Origin: Nocardia exalbida NBRC 100660
GTDB taxonomy: Bacteria > Actinomycetota > Actinomycetes > Mycobacteriales > Mycobacteriaceae
Direction: 5' to 3'
Length of the DNA stretch: 64,000 nucleotides
Assembly: GCF_000308575.1 (NCBI RefSeq)
Contig: NZ_BAFZ01000025.1
Span: 1 to 64,000 of the forward strand
This document shows, in pieces, positions 37,977 to 45,436 of this stretch (its first letter is position 1; the number at the start of each line of letters is the position of its first letter). The translations under genes were made by a program, and so were the position numbers. The notes under the pieces were generated by a model. That model made no database searches. It saw only the letters and a list, made by a program, of their open reading frames with translations, and was not told the DNA's origin.

Positions 37977-39098
37977 TCAAAGGACCGCGACGATGATCCC
38001 GATGATGATGATCAGGCCGATCAGCAGTCCCACGGCGATGGCCAGAGGGGCATTGTTCGGCTGGGGATTCCTGGCGCGCTGCGGGGTAGCGGCCGCGGTC
38101 GCGCCCACGTGGTTGCGGTGCGGGCGGGGCAGCGGGGTGGAGTGCGGGCTGCGGATCCCGGACGCCGAATTGCGCGCGGCCCAGGAGGGGATGGTTCCGT
38201 CCTCGGTACGGACGGGCGCGCCGAGAATGTGCGGCCCGGTGCCGGGACCGAAAGCGGCGGTGAGTATCTCGTCCCGCGCCTCGGCCATGGTCGGGCGGCG
38301 CTGCGGCGCGGGCTCCATCATGTGCAGCAGGGCCTGGGTGAGCACACCGCTGCGGGTCGGCGGGATGATCTGCGCCATGGCGGCGCGATGCACGATGACA
38401 TCGCTGTCCTCGTCGAAGCCGAACGGCGGCTGCCCTTCGATCGCGGTGTAGAGCGTGGCGCCCAGGGAGAACACGTCGCTGGCCTTGGTCGGCTGGGCTC
38501 CGCGCGCCACCTCGGGGGGCAGATAGGAGGGGGTGCCGGTGATCACGCCGTCCGGTTCGTCGGACAGATCGCCCGCGCCACGGGAGATACCGAAGTCGCT
38601 GAGTTTCGCCATACCCACGCCGGGGCCGCGGTCGGCGACGAGGATGTTGCCCGGCTTGATATCCCGGTGCACGATGCCGACCGCGTGCGCGGCGGCGAGC
38701 GCGTCGGCGACCTGGGCGCCGATCTGCGCGACCTCGATCGGCGGCAGCGTGTCGACCAGCGCGAGCGCCTTCGCGACGCTGCGGGAGGGTAGGTGTTCCA
38801 TCACCAACCAGGGCTCACCGGCCTCGAGCACCACGTCGTACACGGCGATCGCGTGGTCGTGCGAGAGTTTCGCGGCGACCCGGCCCTCGTGCAGGATCTG
38901 GTTGCGGACCGCCTCCGCTTCTGCCTCACCGAGCCCGGCCGTGGTGAGCACCTGCTTGATCGCGACGTCCCGGTCGAGCAGGCGATCGTGCGCCAGCCAG
39001 ACCGCGCCCATGCCGCCGCCGCCCAGCTTCGACTGGAGGCGATAGCGGCCTGCGACGAGATATTGGGGGCCGACAGTGGGACGAGCGCGTTCGGTCAC
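37977..39098 (-). CDS. Serine/threonine protein kinase with C-terminal membrane anchor
   Basis: This 373-residue Hanks-type kinase has a Gly loop GGGGMGAV (26-33), catalytic Lys K48, the catalytic loop HRDIKPGN (144-151), DFG (168-170) and the GTPSYLPPE activation segment. After a Pro/His/Arg-rich juxtamembrane linker the protein ends in a single hydrophobic helix (last ~25 residues, APLAIAVGLLIGLIIIIGI) with almost nothing beyond, so it lacks the external sensor (PASTA, NHL) of many PknB-type kinases. The start is GTG at 39098. It converges on the response regulator gene. Confidence 0.9.
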   Translation of the reverse strand: MTERARPTVGPQYLVAGRYRLQSKLGGGGMGAVWLAHDRLLDRDVAIKQVLTTAGLGEAEAEAVRNQILHEGRVAAKLSHDHAIAVYDVVLEAGEPWLVMEHLPSRSVAKALALVDTLPPIEVAQIGAQVADALAAAHAVGIVHRDIKPGNILVADRGPGVGMAKLSDFGISRGAGDLSDEPDGVITGTPSYLPPEVARGAQPTKASDVFSLGATLYTAIEGQPPFGFDEDSDVIVHRAAMAQIIPPTRSGVLTQALLHMMEPAPQRRPTMAEARDEILTAAFGPGTGPHILGAPVRTEDGTIPSWAARNSASGIRSPHSTPLPRPHRNHVGATAAATPQRARNPQPNNAPLAIAVGLLIGLIIIIGIIVAVL

Positions 39099-39447
39099 GG
39101 GTGCAGGGTAGCGGAAAATGAGGCTAGCTGGCCTGATTCGTGTTCGCGCATAGGGCGAGACACGGGGCACGGCCATGTGCCGCGCCCGCTCGCTGACGCT
39201 CGGTCGGGATGCGTGCCACACACCATACCGATGAATGGGTGCCGTCGCGTCGTAGCCGGGCGGGCGCCGGGTTCGCTCCTCGCATCGAGAATCACGTCGC
39301 TCGGAAGGGATCGCGGATTTCCGGCCCATGGCGGTGGTTGCGGGGGCCGGTTTGCCGAGCCGGGCACTTTCACCTCGGCGGGGACGGCGCGACACGAAGG
39401 CCTCCGCTCTTGACGAAACCCAGGGGTCGGTTTCTACTGTGTCGGTA
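39099..39447. other. Intergenic region between the kinase and imuA'
   Basis: The 459-bp gap (to 39557) between the kinase and imuA' holds no supported gene in this part. It contains GC-rich inverted segments such as GGGCACGGCC near 39163. The only functional signal seen is the LexA box at 39448. Confidence 0.5.
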
Positions 39448-39463
39448 TCGAACGTATATTCGA
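39448..39463 (+). promoter_or_regulatory. LexA (SOS) box upstream of imuA'
   Basis: TCGAACGTATATTCGA differs from the actinobacterial SOS box TCGAAC-N4-GTTCGA at one base. It is 95 bp before the imuA' start. Repression by LexA and induction by DNA damage are expected, as for mycobacterial imuA'. Confidence 0.85.
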
Positions 39464-39557
39464 TATCAATCGATAGCTGAATCGGTGCTGCGCTCGAAAG
39501 CGAGGGCGGTTCCGCCATGCTTCGCCTCGGGTCCATCGTGGGAAGTGGGTGGTTGAG

Positions 39558-40346
39558 ATGGGTTCGGATGCGATATCGCAGGGAGGGGTGAATCGGGGAG
39601 CGCTGCGGCGCGATGGTGGGCGGGAAGATGCTCCCTCCCTGGCTGAACTGCGCAGACGCATGGCCGCGGTGCCGGGGCGTGGTGAATCCACGGCGCAGCG
39701 GGTCCCGCTCGGCGCCGAATCGCGCCGCGCGGCATTGCCGGTGCCTGCGGCGCTCGCGCCCCTGTTGCCCGATGGTGGCCTGCCCAAGGGTTCCGTGGTG
39801 GCGTACACGGGGGCGAGTTCGCTGCTGGCCGGTCTGCTCGCCGCGGTGACCGAGGGCGGTGGGCATGCCGCGGTGGTGGGCATGCCCCGGCTCGGTCTGC
39901 TCGCCGCGGTGGAGATGGGGGCGCAGCTGCGGCGGCTGGCCGTGATCGCCGACCCCGGTCCCGATCCGGTGGAGGTGGCCGCGGTGCTGCTCGACGGGCT
40001 CGATCTGGTCGTGCTCGGACTCGGCGGCGGCGCCGTCGCGCCCGCTCGCAGCCGGGTGATCGCGGCCCGCGCCCGCAACAAGGGCGCCACCCTCGTGGTC
40101 GCCGACGGTCGCTGGCCCGGCGCGTCCCTCCAGCTCGACGCCCGCATCGCGGGTTATGCCGGACTCGGCCGCGGGCGCGGGCGCTTGCGTTCGCTCGGCT
40201 TGACGGTCGAGGTGCGTGGCAAGGCGGGACCGCCGCGGCGCGGACGGCTGGATCTGTGCCCGAATGCGGGGCGCGTGGAATGGGTGCTGCGCGAGAAATC
40301 CGCCCGGACAGCCGAAGTCGCCGACACGCAGGAGGCGGTCTCGTGA
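39558..40346 (+). CDS. imuA': Mutasome protein ImuA'
   Basis: ImuA' works with ImuB and DnaE2 in damage-induced mutagenic translesion synthesis. The protein has 262 residues. The RecA-like core is recognisable ([54 protein letters not shown], split), but the Walker A Lys is missing (TGASSLLAG). This fits the mycobacterial ImuA' type (Rv3395c). The position after guaA and before imuB is the same as in M. tuberculosis. ATG 39558 is chosen; GTG 39549 is an alternative. A LexA box lies upstream. Confidence 0.88.
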   Translation: MGSDAISQGGVNRGALRRDGGREDAPSLAELRRRMAAVPGRGESTAQRVPLGAESRRAALPVPAALAPLLPDGGLPKGSVVAYTGASSLLAGLLAAVTEGGGHAAVVGMPRLGLLAAVEMGAQLRRLAVIADPGPDPVEVAAVLLDGLDLVVLGLGGGAVAPARSRVIAARARNKGATLVVADGRWPGASLQLDARIAGYAGLGRGRGRLRSLGLTVEVRGKAGPPRRGRLDLCPNAGRVEWVLREKSARTAEVADTQEAVS

Positions 40347-40380
40347 GTGCACCCGTGGGGGACGAAAGTCGTTCGTCGCC

Positions 40381-41967
40381 GTGATCCGGCCCGGGTCGAA
40401 GCGGGTGCTCGCCCTGTGGTGCCCGGACTGGCCCGCGGTCGCCGCGGCGGCGTCGGCGGGACTGCCCGCGACGCGGCCGGTGGCGGTGCTGTTCGCCAAC
40501 CGGGTGGTGGCCTGTTCGGCGATCGCCCGAGCCGAAGGGGTGCGCCGCGGCCTGAAGCGCCGAGAGGCGCAGGCGCGGTGCCCCGAGCTGTTCCTCGCGC
40601 AGCAGGATCAGGACCGGGACGCGCGGCTGTTCGAACCGCTGGTCGCGGCGGTGGCCGCGACGGTGCCCGGTGTGGAGGTACTGCGCCCCGGACTGCTCGT
40701 GCTCGCCGCGCGCGGTGCGGCGCGATTCTTCGGGTCCGAGGAGGCGGCGGCCGAGCGCCTGGTCGACGCGGTGGCCGCGGCCGGGGCGGAAGCGCAGATC
40801 GGGATCGCCGACGAGTTGTCCACGGCGGTGATCGCCGCCCGGCGGGCCGCGATCGTGCCGGTGGGGGCGGGTGCGCGGTTTCTCGCGCCGCTGCCGATCG
40901 GGGAACTCGCGGTGGAGCCCAGCCTGGCCGCCCCGGAACGCGCCGATCTGGTCGATCTGCTGCACCGCTTGGGTCTGCGCCGGATCGGTGATTTCGCCGC
41001 GCTCTCCGCGGCGGAGGTCGCCTCCCGGTTCGGGACCGACGCCGTGCTCGCGCACCGATGCGCCAGGGCCCAGCCGGAGCGTCCGCCGTCCGCCCGGCAG
41101 CCGCCGCCGGATCTGGTGGTGGAGTATCGCTGTGATCCGCCGATCGAGCGGGTCGACGCGGCCGCCTTCGCCGGTCGCCTGCTCGCCACCCGGCTGCACA
41201 GCGCGCTCGCGGAGGCCGGACTGGCCTGCACCAGGCTCTCGGTACACGCGGAAACCGCGGCGGGGGAGGATCTCGCGCGGATCTGGCGCTGCGCCGAGCC
41301 GCTCACCCCGGAGGACACGGCGGACCGGGTGCGCTGGCAGCTGGACGGCTGGCTCACCCGGCGCGACGGCGCGCGGCCCACCGCGCCCATCACCGTGCTG
41401 CGGCTGGAACCTGTCGAGGTGGTCACGGCGGGCGCGCTGCAACTCGGGCTGTGGGGCGGGGCCGGGGAAGAGGACGAGCGAGCCCGGCGCGCGCTCATCC
41501 GGGTGCAAGGGTTGCTGGGCGGGGAAGCGGTGCGGGTCGGCGTGCTGAGCGGCGGACGCGGGCCCGCGGAACGAATCACCATGGTCACGCTGGGTGACGA
41601 ACTCGTCCCCGCGGCCGACCCCGCGCAACCATGGCCGGGCCGGCTGCCCGAGCCCGCCCCCGCCGTACTTCTGCTGAACCGTCCGCTGGTGCGACTCGAA
41701 ACCGCCGACGGCGCGCCCGTCAAGGTCACCGACCGCGCCATGTTCGACGCCGAGCCGGCACTGCTGCGCTGGGGGAGCAAACAGTGGCGGCTGACCGGCT
41801 GGGCGGGCCCGTGGCCGGTGGACGAACGCTGGTGGGCGCCCGATGCGGACGACGCGGAACTCACCGCCCGCGCCCAGGTCCAACTCGACGACGCTCCCGC
41901 CCCCAGCCGAGTGCTGCTGCTGGTCTACCGCGCCGAAACCTGGCGCGCCGAGGGACTTTACGACTGA
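40381..41967 (+). CDS. imuB: Y-family polymerase-like mutasome scaffold ImuB
   Basis: This 528-residue protein has the Y-family fold (KRVLALWCPDWPAVAAA; ACSAIARAEGVRRGLKRREAQ; IGIADELSTAVIAARRA; LHRLGLRRIGDFAALSA) but lacks the catalytic acidic triad (no DMDAF or SxDE), as in other ImuB proteins, which are non-catalytic bridges. A beta-clamp-binding motif QLGLWG is at 354-359. The C-terminal part would bind ImuA' and DnaE2. The GTG start at 40381 lies 34 bp after imuA'. It corresponds to Rv3394c. Confidence 0.93.
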   Translation: MIRPGSKRVLALWCPDWPAVAAAASAGLPATRPVAVLFANRVVACSAIARAEGVRRGLKRREAQARCPELFLAQQDQDRDARLFEPLVAAVAATVPGVEVLRPGLLVLAARGAARFFGSEEAAAERLVDAVAAAGAEAQIGIADELSTAVIAARRAAIVPVGAGARFLAPLPIGELAVEPSLAAPERADLVDLLHRLGLRRIGDFAALSAAEVASRFGTDAVLAHRCARAQPERPPSARQPPPDLVVEYRCDPPIERVDAAAFAGRLLATRLHSALAEAGLACTRLSVHAETAAGEDLARIWRCAEPLTPEDTADRVRWQLDGWLTRRDGARPTAPITVLRLEPVEVVTAGALQLGLWGGAGEEDERARRALIRVQGLLGGEAVRVGVLSGGRGPAERITMVTLGDELVPAADPAQPWPGRLPEPAPAVLLLNRPLVRLETADGAPVKVTDRAMFDAEPALLRWGSKQWRLTGWAGPWPVDERWWAPDADDAELTARAQVQLDDAPAPSRVLLLVYRAETWRAEGLYD

Positions 41968-42094
41968 GGGCCACAACAGTTACCCGCCCGCCGACCTCGG
42001 GTTGCTCTCGGCCGGTACCGGCTTGGCCCGGAACGGAATCGGCGTCGGAGACCAGGCGCTGCCGCCGTCACCGCACCCGGGTCCGGCGGCTGGT

Positions 42095-42793
42095 TCACTC
42101 CGGCCGCGACCACACCGTCGCCAACGTGAACGGATGTCCGCGCAGGGCAGCCCATTTCGGCTTGCGGGCCAGGAACGCGTCGTCCACCAGTGCCTCGGCC
42201 ACCTCGGTGAGGACCCATCCGGCGGCCAGGCCGGCCGACAGGTGCTCGCTGATCAAGTGCAGATGGGTGCTGATCGCCACCGGTTCGCCGGAAGGGTCGG
42301 TGTAGTGCGTCGGCATTCCCGACACCATGATGAACTGCGGGTGGTAGCTGACCAATACGCACCGGGCGCCCGGTGCGGCCAGGCGCCACGCCTCCGCGTA
42401 GAACGGCGCGAGTTCGGGTAGGTGCTCGTCGATCAGCGACGCGATCACCAGGTCGTAGGCGCCGCCCGGCAGACCCGTGTCCCGCACATCCGCGCGGGTC
42501 AGCGTGGTGTGGGCGCCGCGTTCGGCGGCCAGCGCCAGCATTCCCTCGCTCACGTCGACCCCGTCGATGTGCGTCGACCCGTTGTCCCGCAGCCACGTTC
42601 CGGTGCGCCCGGTGCCGCAGCCCAGATCCGCCGCGCGCCGCACCCGGCCGAGGTCCAACCGCAATCGCCCGAGCAGAACGAGATCCATTTCGTCCAGGAC
42701 CGTCTGCTCGTAGGTGGGCGCCCATCCGTCGTATCCCGTGGCGACATCGACGGTGCGGTAGTCGCGGCGGTCGAAGTCGGCGAAGGAGGGCAT
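42095..42793 (-). CDS. SAM-dependent methyltransferase (class I)
   Basis: This 232-residue protein has the Rossmann methyltransferase motifs: motif I AADLGCGTGRTGTWL (about 55-70), VDVSEGML, the LTRADVRDTGLPGGAYDLVI stretch (split), and a post-I ERG. There is no membrane segment. The ATG at 42793 follows an open region with a purine run upstream. The substrate is unknown; proteins of this type methylate small molecules. It converges with imuB (127-bp gap). Confidence 0.88.
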   Translation of the reverse strand: MPSFADFDRRDYRTVDVATGYDGWAPTYEQTVLDEMDLVLLGRLRLDLGRVRRAADLGCGTGRTGTWLRDNGSTHIDGVDVSEGMLALAAERGAHTTLTRADVRDTGLPGGAYDLVIASLIDEHLPELAPFYAEAWRLAAPGARCVLVSYHPQFIMVSGMPTHYTDPSGEPVAISTHLHLISEHLSAGLAAGWVLTEVAEALVDDAFLARKPKWAALRGHPFTLATVWSRPE

Positions 42794-42976
42794 GCGGTGA
42801 GTATTGTTCCGGGCTCGCTCTCGCACCAGCCATTTATCGAGCGAGTCGAAACACCTTGATTCGCATGAGTCTTCGCGAGCTTCAGGAAGCCCAGGTCCCG
42901 TACTACACCTCTTCCGGCGGTGATCCGCGCTACATGACGCAGGGGGAGTGCATGACTGCCGGTATCCTCGTTGGTC

Positions 42977-43732
42977 GTGGATCTGACGCTGGACCAGGTG
43001 ACATTCGGAAACGTGCGGATCGCCTATCGCGATTCGGGGGTGGGCGCCGTCAGCGACATCCCTGTACTGCTGGTGCACGGCATGGGCGGCGACGGGCACA
43101 CGTGGGACCGATTCGCGCGTGTGCTGGTGCAATCCGGGCGCCGAGTGATCATTCCCGATCTGCGCGGACACGGTCGTAGCTCACATACCGATTCCTACCT
43201 CTTCGACGAGTTCGGCGATGATCTGCTGCGCCTCTGCGAACATCTGGAGCTGCCCGCGGTGGATCTGGTCGGGCATTCGCTCGGCGGTTACGCGGTGTCG
43301 CGCGTCGCGCAGGAACGACCGGAGCTGGCGCGGCGGCTGGTCATGGAGGAGTGCCCGCTTCCGCTGCGATCCGGCGTCGAGGAAATGCGCCTGACCCGCC
43401 GGTTTCCCACCGTGCCCGAGTTGTGGCACGCCACATCCAGCCTGGTGCGCCACCCGCGCGCGGTGGTCGCGTTCGACCGTGCCATGACGAAGACGGCGCT
43501 GGAGCAGTTCCGCAAGCCGAACCCGGAATGGTGGGACCGGCTCTCCGACATCATCGCACCCACCCTGGTGTTGTGCGGCGGACCGGGCGGCATGGTGGAT
43601 CCGGACAAACTCGCCGACCTGCGAGCCGGCCTCGCCGACTGCACCGTGACCACCTTCACCTGCGGCCACAGCATCCATCGCGACCGCTACCAGGAGTTCG
43701 CCGCGACCGTCCGGCCGTTCCTGGCCGGCTGA
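42977..43732 (+). CDS. Alpha/beta hydrolase
   Basis: This 251-residue hydrolase has LLVHGMGGDGHTWDRFA (oxyanion), [11 protein letters not shown], a canonical elbow VGHSLGG, an acid near GGPGGMVDPDKL, and His in CGHSIHRDR. It is complete. GTG 42977 is chosen; no Shine-Dalgarno is seen, but TATCCT (42963-42968) is at the right distance to be a -10 element for a leaderless transcript starting at the GTG. TTG 42971 is an alternative. It lies between imuB and dnaE2 with no evident link to SOS. The substrate is unknown. Confidence 0.87.
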   Translation: MDLTLDQVTFGNVRIAYRDSGVGAVSDIPVLLVHGMGGDGHTWDRFARVLVQSGRRVIIPDLRGHGRSSHTDSYLFDEFGDDLLRLCEHLELPAVDLVGHSLGGYAVSRVAQERPELARRLVMEECPLPLRSGVEEMRLTRRFPTVPELWHATSSLVRHPRAVVAFDRAMTKTALEQFRKPNPEWWDRLSDIIAPTLVLCGGPGGMVDPDKLADLRAGLADCTVTTFTCGHSIHRDRYQEFAATVRPFLAG

Positions 43733-43735
43733 GGT

Positions 43736-44704
43736 TCACCAATGCGTACCGGGCACCAATCGGGCGGCCCGGCGCAAGGCCGTGCCCGTGACGCGCCGCG
43801 CGGCCGAACTGGGCCGTCGCACGGGAAGCGAGTCGACGGGTACGACCTGTTCGTCGTCGGGCTCGGTCGGCTCGCCCTTGGCCGCGGGGGAGTCGGGCAG
43901 AGCGCGGTAGTAGCGGTGCAGGACACGGTCGCGGATCTTCGGGGTGAGCAGCGCGCCGTATTCGGCGATGGTGCCCAGCGGCACGTCGATGCGCTTGGGG
44001 CGTTCGGTCAGCGCCCGCACGATGGTCGCGGCCGCCCACTCGGGCGACTCGGCGGGGCCCTGGTCGCCGCTCGGGGTGATCATCGGCGTGCGCACCAGCG
44101 GCATGTGGATGGTGGTGAACGTGACGCCGTCGGCCATGGTCTCGACGGCCGCCACCTCGGTGAACTTGTCCAACGCCGCCTTGCTGGCCAGATATGCGGA
44201 GAACCGCGGCGTGGCCACCTGCACGCCCGCGCTGCTGATATTGACGATGTGCCCGAACTTGCGTTCCCGCATCTGCGGCAGCAGGGCCAGCGTCAGCCGC
44301 AGCGCGCCGAAGTAGTTGACGGCCATGGTGCGTTCGAAGTCGTGCATCCGATCGGTGGAGCGGTGGATGGCACGGCGGATCGAACGGCCCGCGTTGTTCA
44401 CCAGCATGTCGACGTGGCCGTGCTCGGCCAGGACGGTCTCGAGCACCTGGTCCACGGAGTCGGAATCGGTGACGTCGCAGGAGTATCCGTAGGCCGAGCC
44501 GCCCGCCGCCCTGATCTCGTCGACGACGGCGGTGAGTTCCTCGCCCCGGCGCGCGAGCAGGAACACCGTGGCGCCCTTGCCCGCGACCGCCAGCGCCGCC
44601 GCCCGGCCGATTCCGGAGGACGCCCCCGTGATGAGAACGTGCCGTCCGGTGAGGTCGCGGTTGCGGCGCCCGCGCCGGGCGGGTTCGGCGGATGCGTCGG
44701 TCAT
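43736..44704 (-). CDS. SDR family oxidoreductase
   Basis: This 322-residue short-chain dehydrogenase has the cofactor motif TGASSGIGRAAA (about 26-38), NNAGRS, catalytic Ser in NISSAGV and YxxxK in YLASKAALDK. The C-terminal extension (about 250-322; TERPKRIDVPLG, RDRVLHRYYRALPD) resembles mycobacterial SDRs linked to acyl-CoA/aldehyde reduction. AAGGAG precedes the ATG at 44704. A perfect 20-bp palindrome at 44736 overlaps its promoter. Its stop nearly abuts the hydrolase gene on the other strand. Confidence 0.9.
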   Translation of the reverse strand: MTDASAEPARRGRRNRDLTGRHVLITGASSGIGRAAALAVAGKGATVFLLARRGEELTAVVDEIRAAGGSAYGYSCDVTDSDSVDQVLETVLAEHGHVDMLVNNAGRSIRRAIHRSTDRMHDFERTMAVNYFGALRLTLALLPQMRERKFGHIVNISSAGVQVATPRFSAYLASKAALDKFTEVAAVETMADGVTFTTIHMPLVRTPMITPSGDQGPAESPEWAAATIVRALTERPKRIDVPLGTIAEYGALLTPKIRDRVLHRYYRALPDSPAAKGEPTEPDDEQVVPVDSLPVRRPSSAARRVTGTALRRAARLVPGTHW

Positions 44705-44735
44705 CGCTGCTCCTTTGCAGGTGTGGTCGAAATGA

Positions 44736-44755
44736 AACTTACTCTGAAGTAAGTT
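44736..44755. promoter_or_regulatory. Perfect 20-bp palindrome, probable TetR operator of the SDR gene
   Basis: AACTTACTCTGAAGTAAGTT has two 8-bp arms around CTGA and lies 32 bp upstream of the SDR start. It is the shape of a TetR-family operator. No TetR gene is adjacent; the two TetR genes in the window have differently sequenced palindromes next to them, so the regulator is probably encoded elsewhere. Confidence 0.7.
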
Positions 44756-44900
44756 CCCTGCCAAGTGGCCGTGGTCACAGTCGCGAGCGCCAGGCCCGAT
44801 GGCGGCGGCGTGTCGCCCGGCGCGGCTCGGCGTCTTCGAGAACCGCACGGGTGCGGGGTTTTTCCGGGTGTGCGAAACGTTCGAGCAACTGTCGAAACGT

Positions 44901-44916
44901 TCGAACATATGTGCGA
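44901..44916 (+). promoter_or_regulatory. LexA-like box upstream of the 151-residue gene
   Basis: TCGAACATATGTGCGA differs from TCGAAC-N4-GTTCGA at one base. It ends 10 bp before the ATG at 44927 and overlaps TCGAAACGTTCGA (44892-44904), itself an inverted repeat and nearly repeated 20 bp upstream (44872-44884). GATACT at 44915-44920 could be the -10 of a leaderless promoter. Confidence 0.6.
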
Positions 44917-44926
44917 TACTCTGCGC

Positions 44927-45382
44927 ATGTCGGACGATCGGATGGCGGAGGTGTTTGCCGCGGTGCGGCTCGGTGGCGTCGACCCGGCGGCGGGGCGGCG
45001 GGCGTTGGAAAAGCTCTGGGGTGAACTCGGCGAACACGGTGGAGCGCTGCAACGCTGCGTGGTCGCCCACCATCTCGCCGACCTCCAGGAGGAGGCCGCC
45101 GAGGCACTGCGCTGGGATCAGCGCGCGCTGGCCGCGGTGTTCGCTCCCGGCGTGCCGCTGGACGAAGGTCTGCGCGGTTTCTTGCCGTCGCTCTATCTGA
45201 ACCTGGCCGACAGTCACCGCCGGGTCGGCGAGTTCGAAGTGGCCAGGATGCAATTGGCCATCGCGCGCGGGCATCTCGACGTCCTGGCCTCCGATGCCTA
45301 CGGCGCGCTCATCCGGACTCGCTTGAGCGGTGTCGAAGCCGCCCTCGCCGCCGGTTCCGTCGAACGTCTTTCGGTGGCCTGA
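44927..45382 (+). CDS. Small helical (TPR-like) protein, possible SOS gene
   Basis: This 151-residue protein is predicted all-helical with TPR-like pairs (HHLADLQEEAAEALRWDQRAL; SLYLNLADSHRRVGEFEVAR; MQLAIARGHLDVLASDAYG). Its start is MSDDRMAEVFAAVRLGGVDP. It has no signal peptide, membrane segment or catalytic motif. I do not recognise a named family, although similar short proteins are common in actinobacteria. It sits just upstream of dnaE2 on the same strand, 54 bp from its start, with a LexA-like box before each gene. An ATG at 44909 would overlap that box. Confidence 0.78.
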   Translation: MSDDRMAEVFAAVRLGGVDPAAGRRALEKLWGELGEHGGALQRCVVAHHLADLQEEAAEALRWDQRALAAVFAPGVPLDEGLRGFLPSLYLNLADSHRRVGEFEVARMQLAIARGHLDVLASDAYGALIRTRLSGVEAALAAGSVERLSVA

Positions 45383-45404
45383 CCAGCCTGTACATCGACC
45401 TGAA

Positions 45405-45420
45405 TCGAATGTATGTTCGA
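45405..45420 (+). promoter_or_regulatory. LexA (SOS) box upstream of dnaE2
   Basis: TCGAATGTATGTTCGA is an almost perfect TCGAAC-N4-GTTCGA and lies 16 bp before the GTG of dnaE2, between the stop of the upstream gene and the ribosome site GAGGAGG. Confidence 0.9.
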
Positions 45421-45436
45421 GACGAGGAGGTGAGTT

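Noticed and set aside
39099..40499. Upstream extension of the Ser/Thr kinase frame
   Set aside because: Antisense to imuA' and the LexA box; kinase sequence starts at 39098.
44841..44863. Small GC stem followed by TTTTT, considered as a terminator
   Set aside because: The stem is only about five base pairs and no plus-strand gene ends there; it more likely is part of the divergent promoter region.
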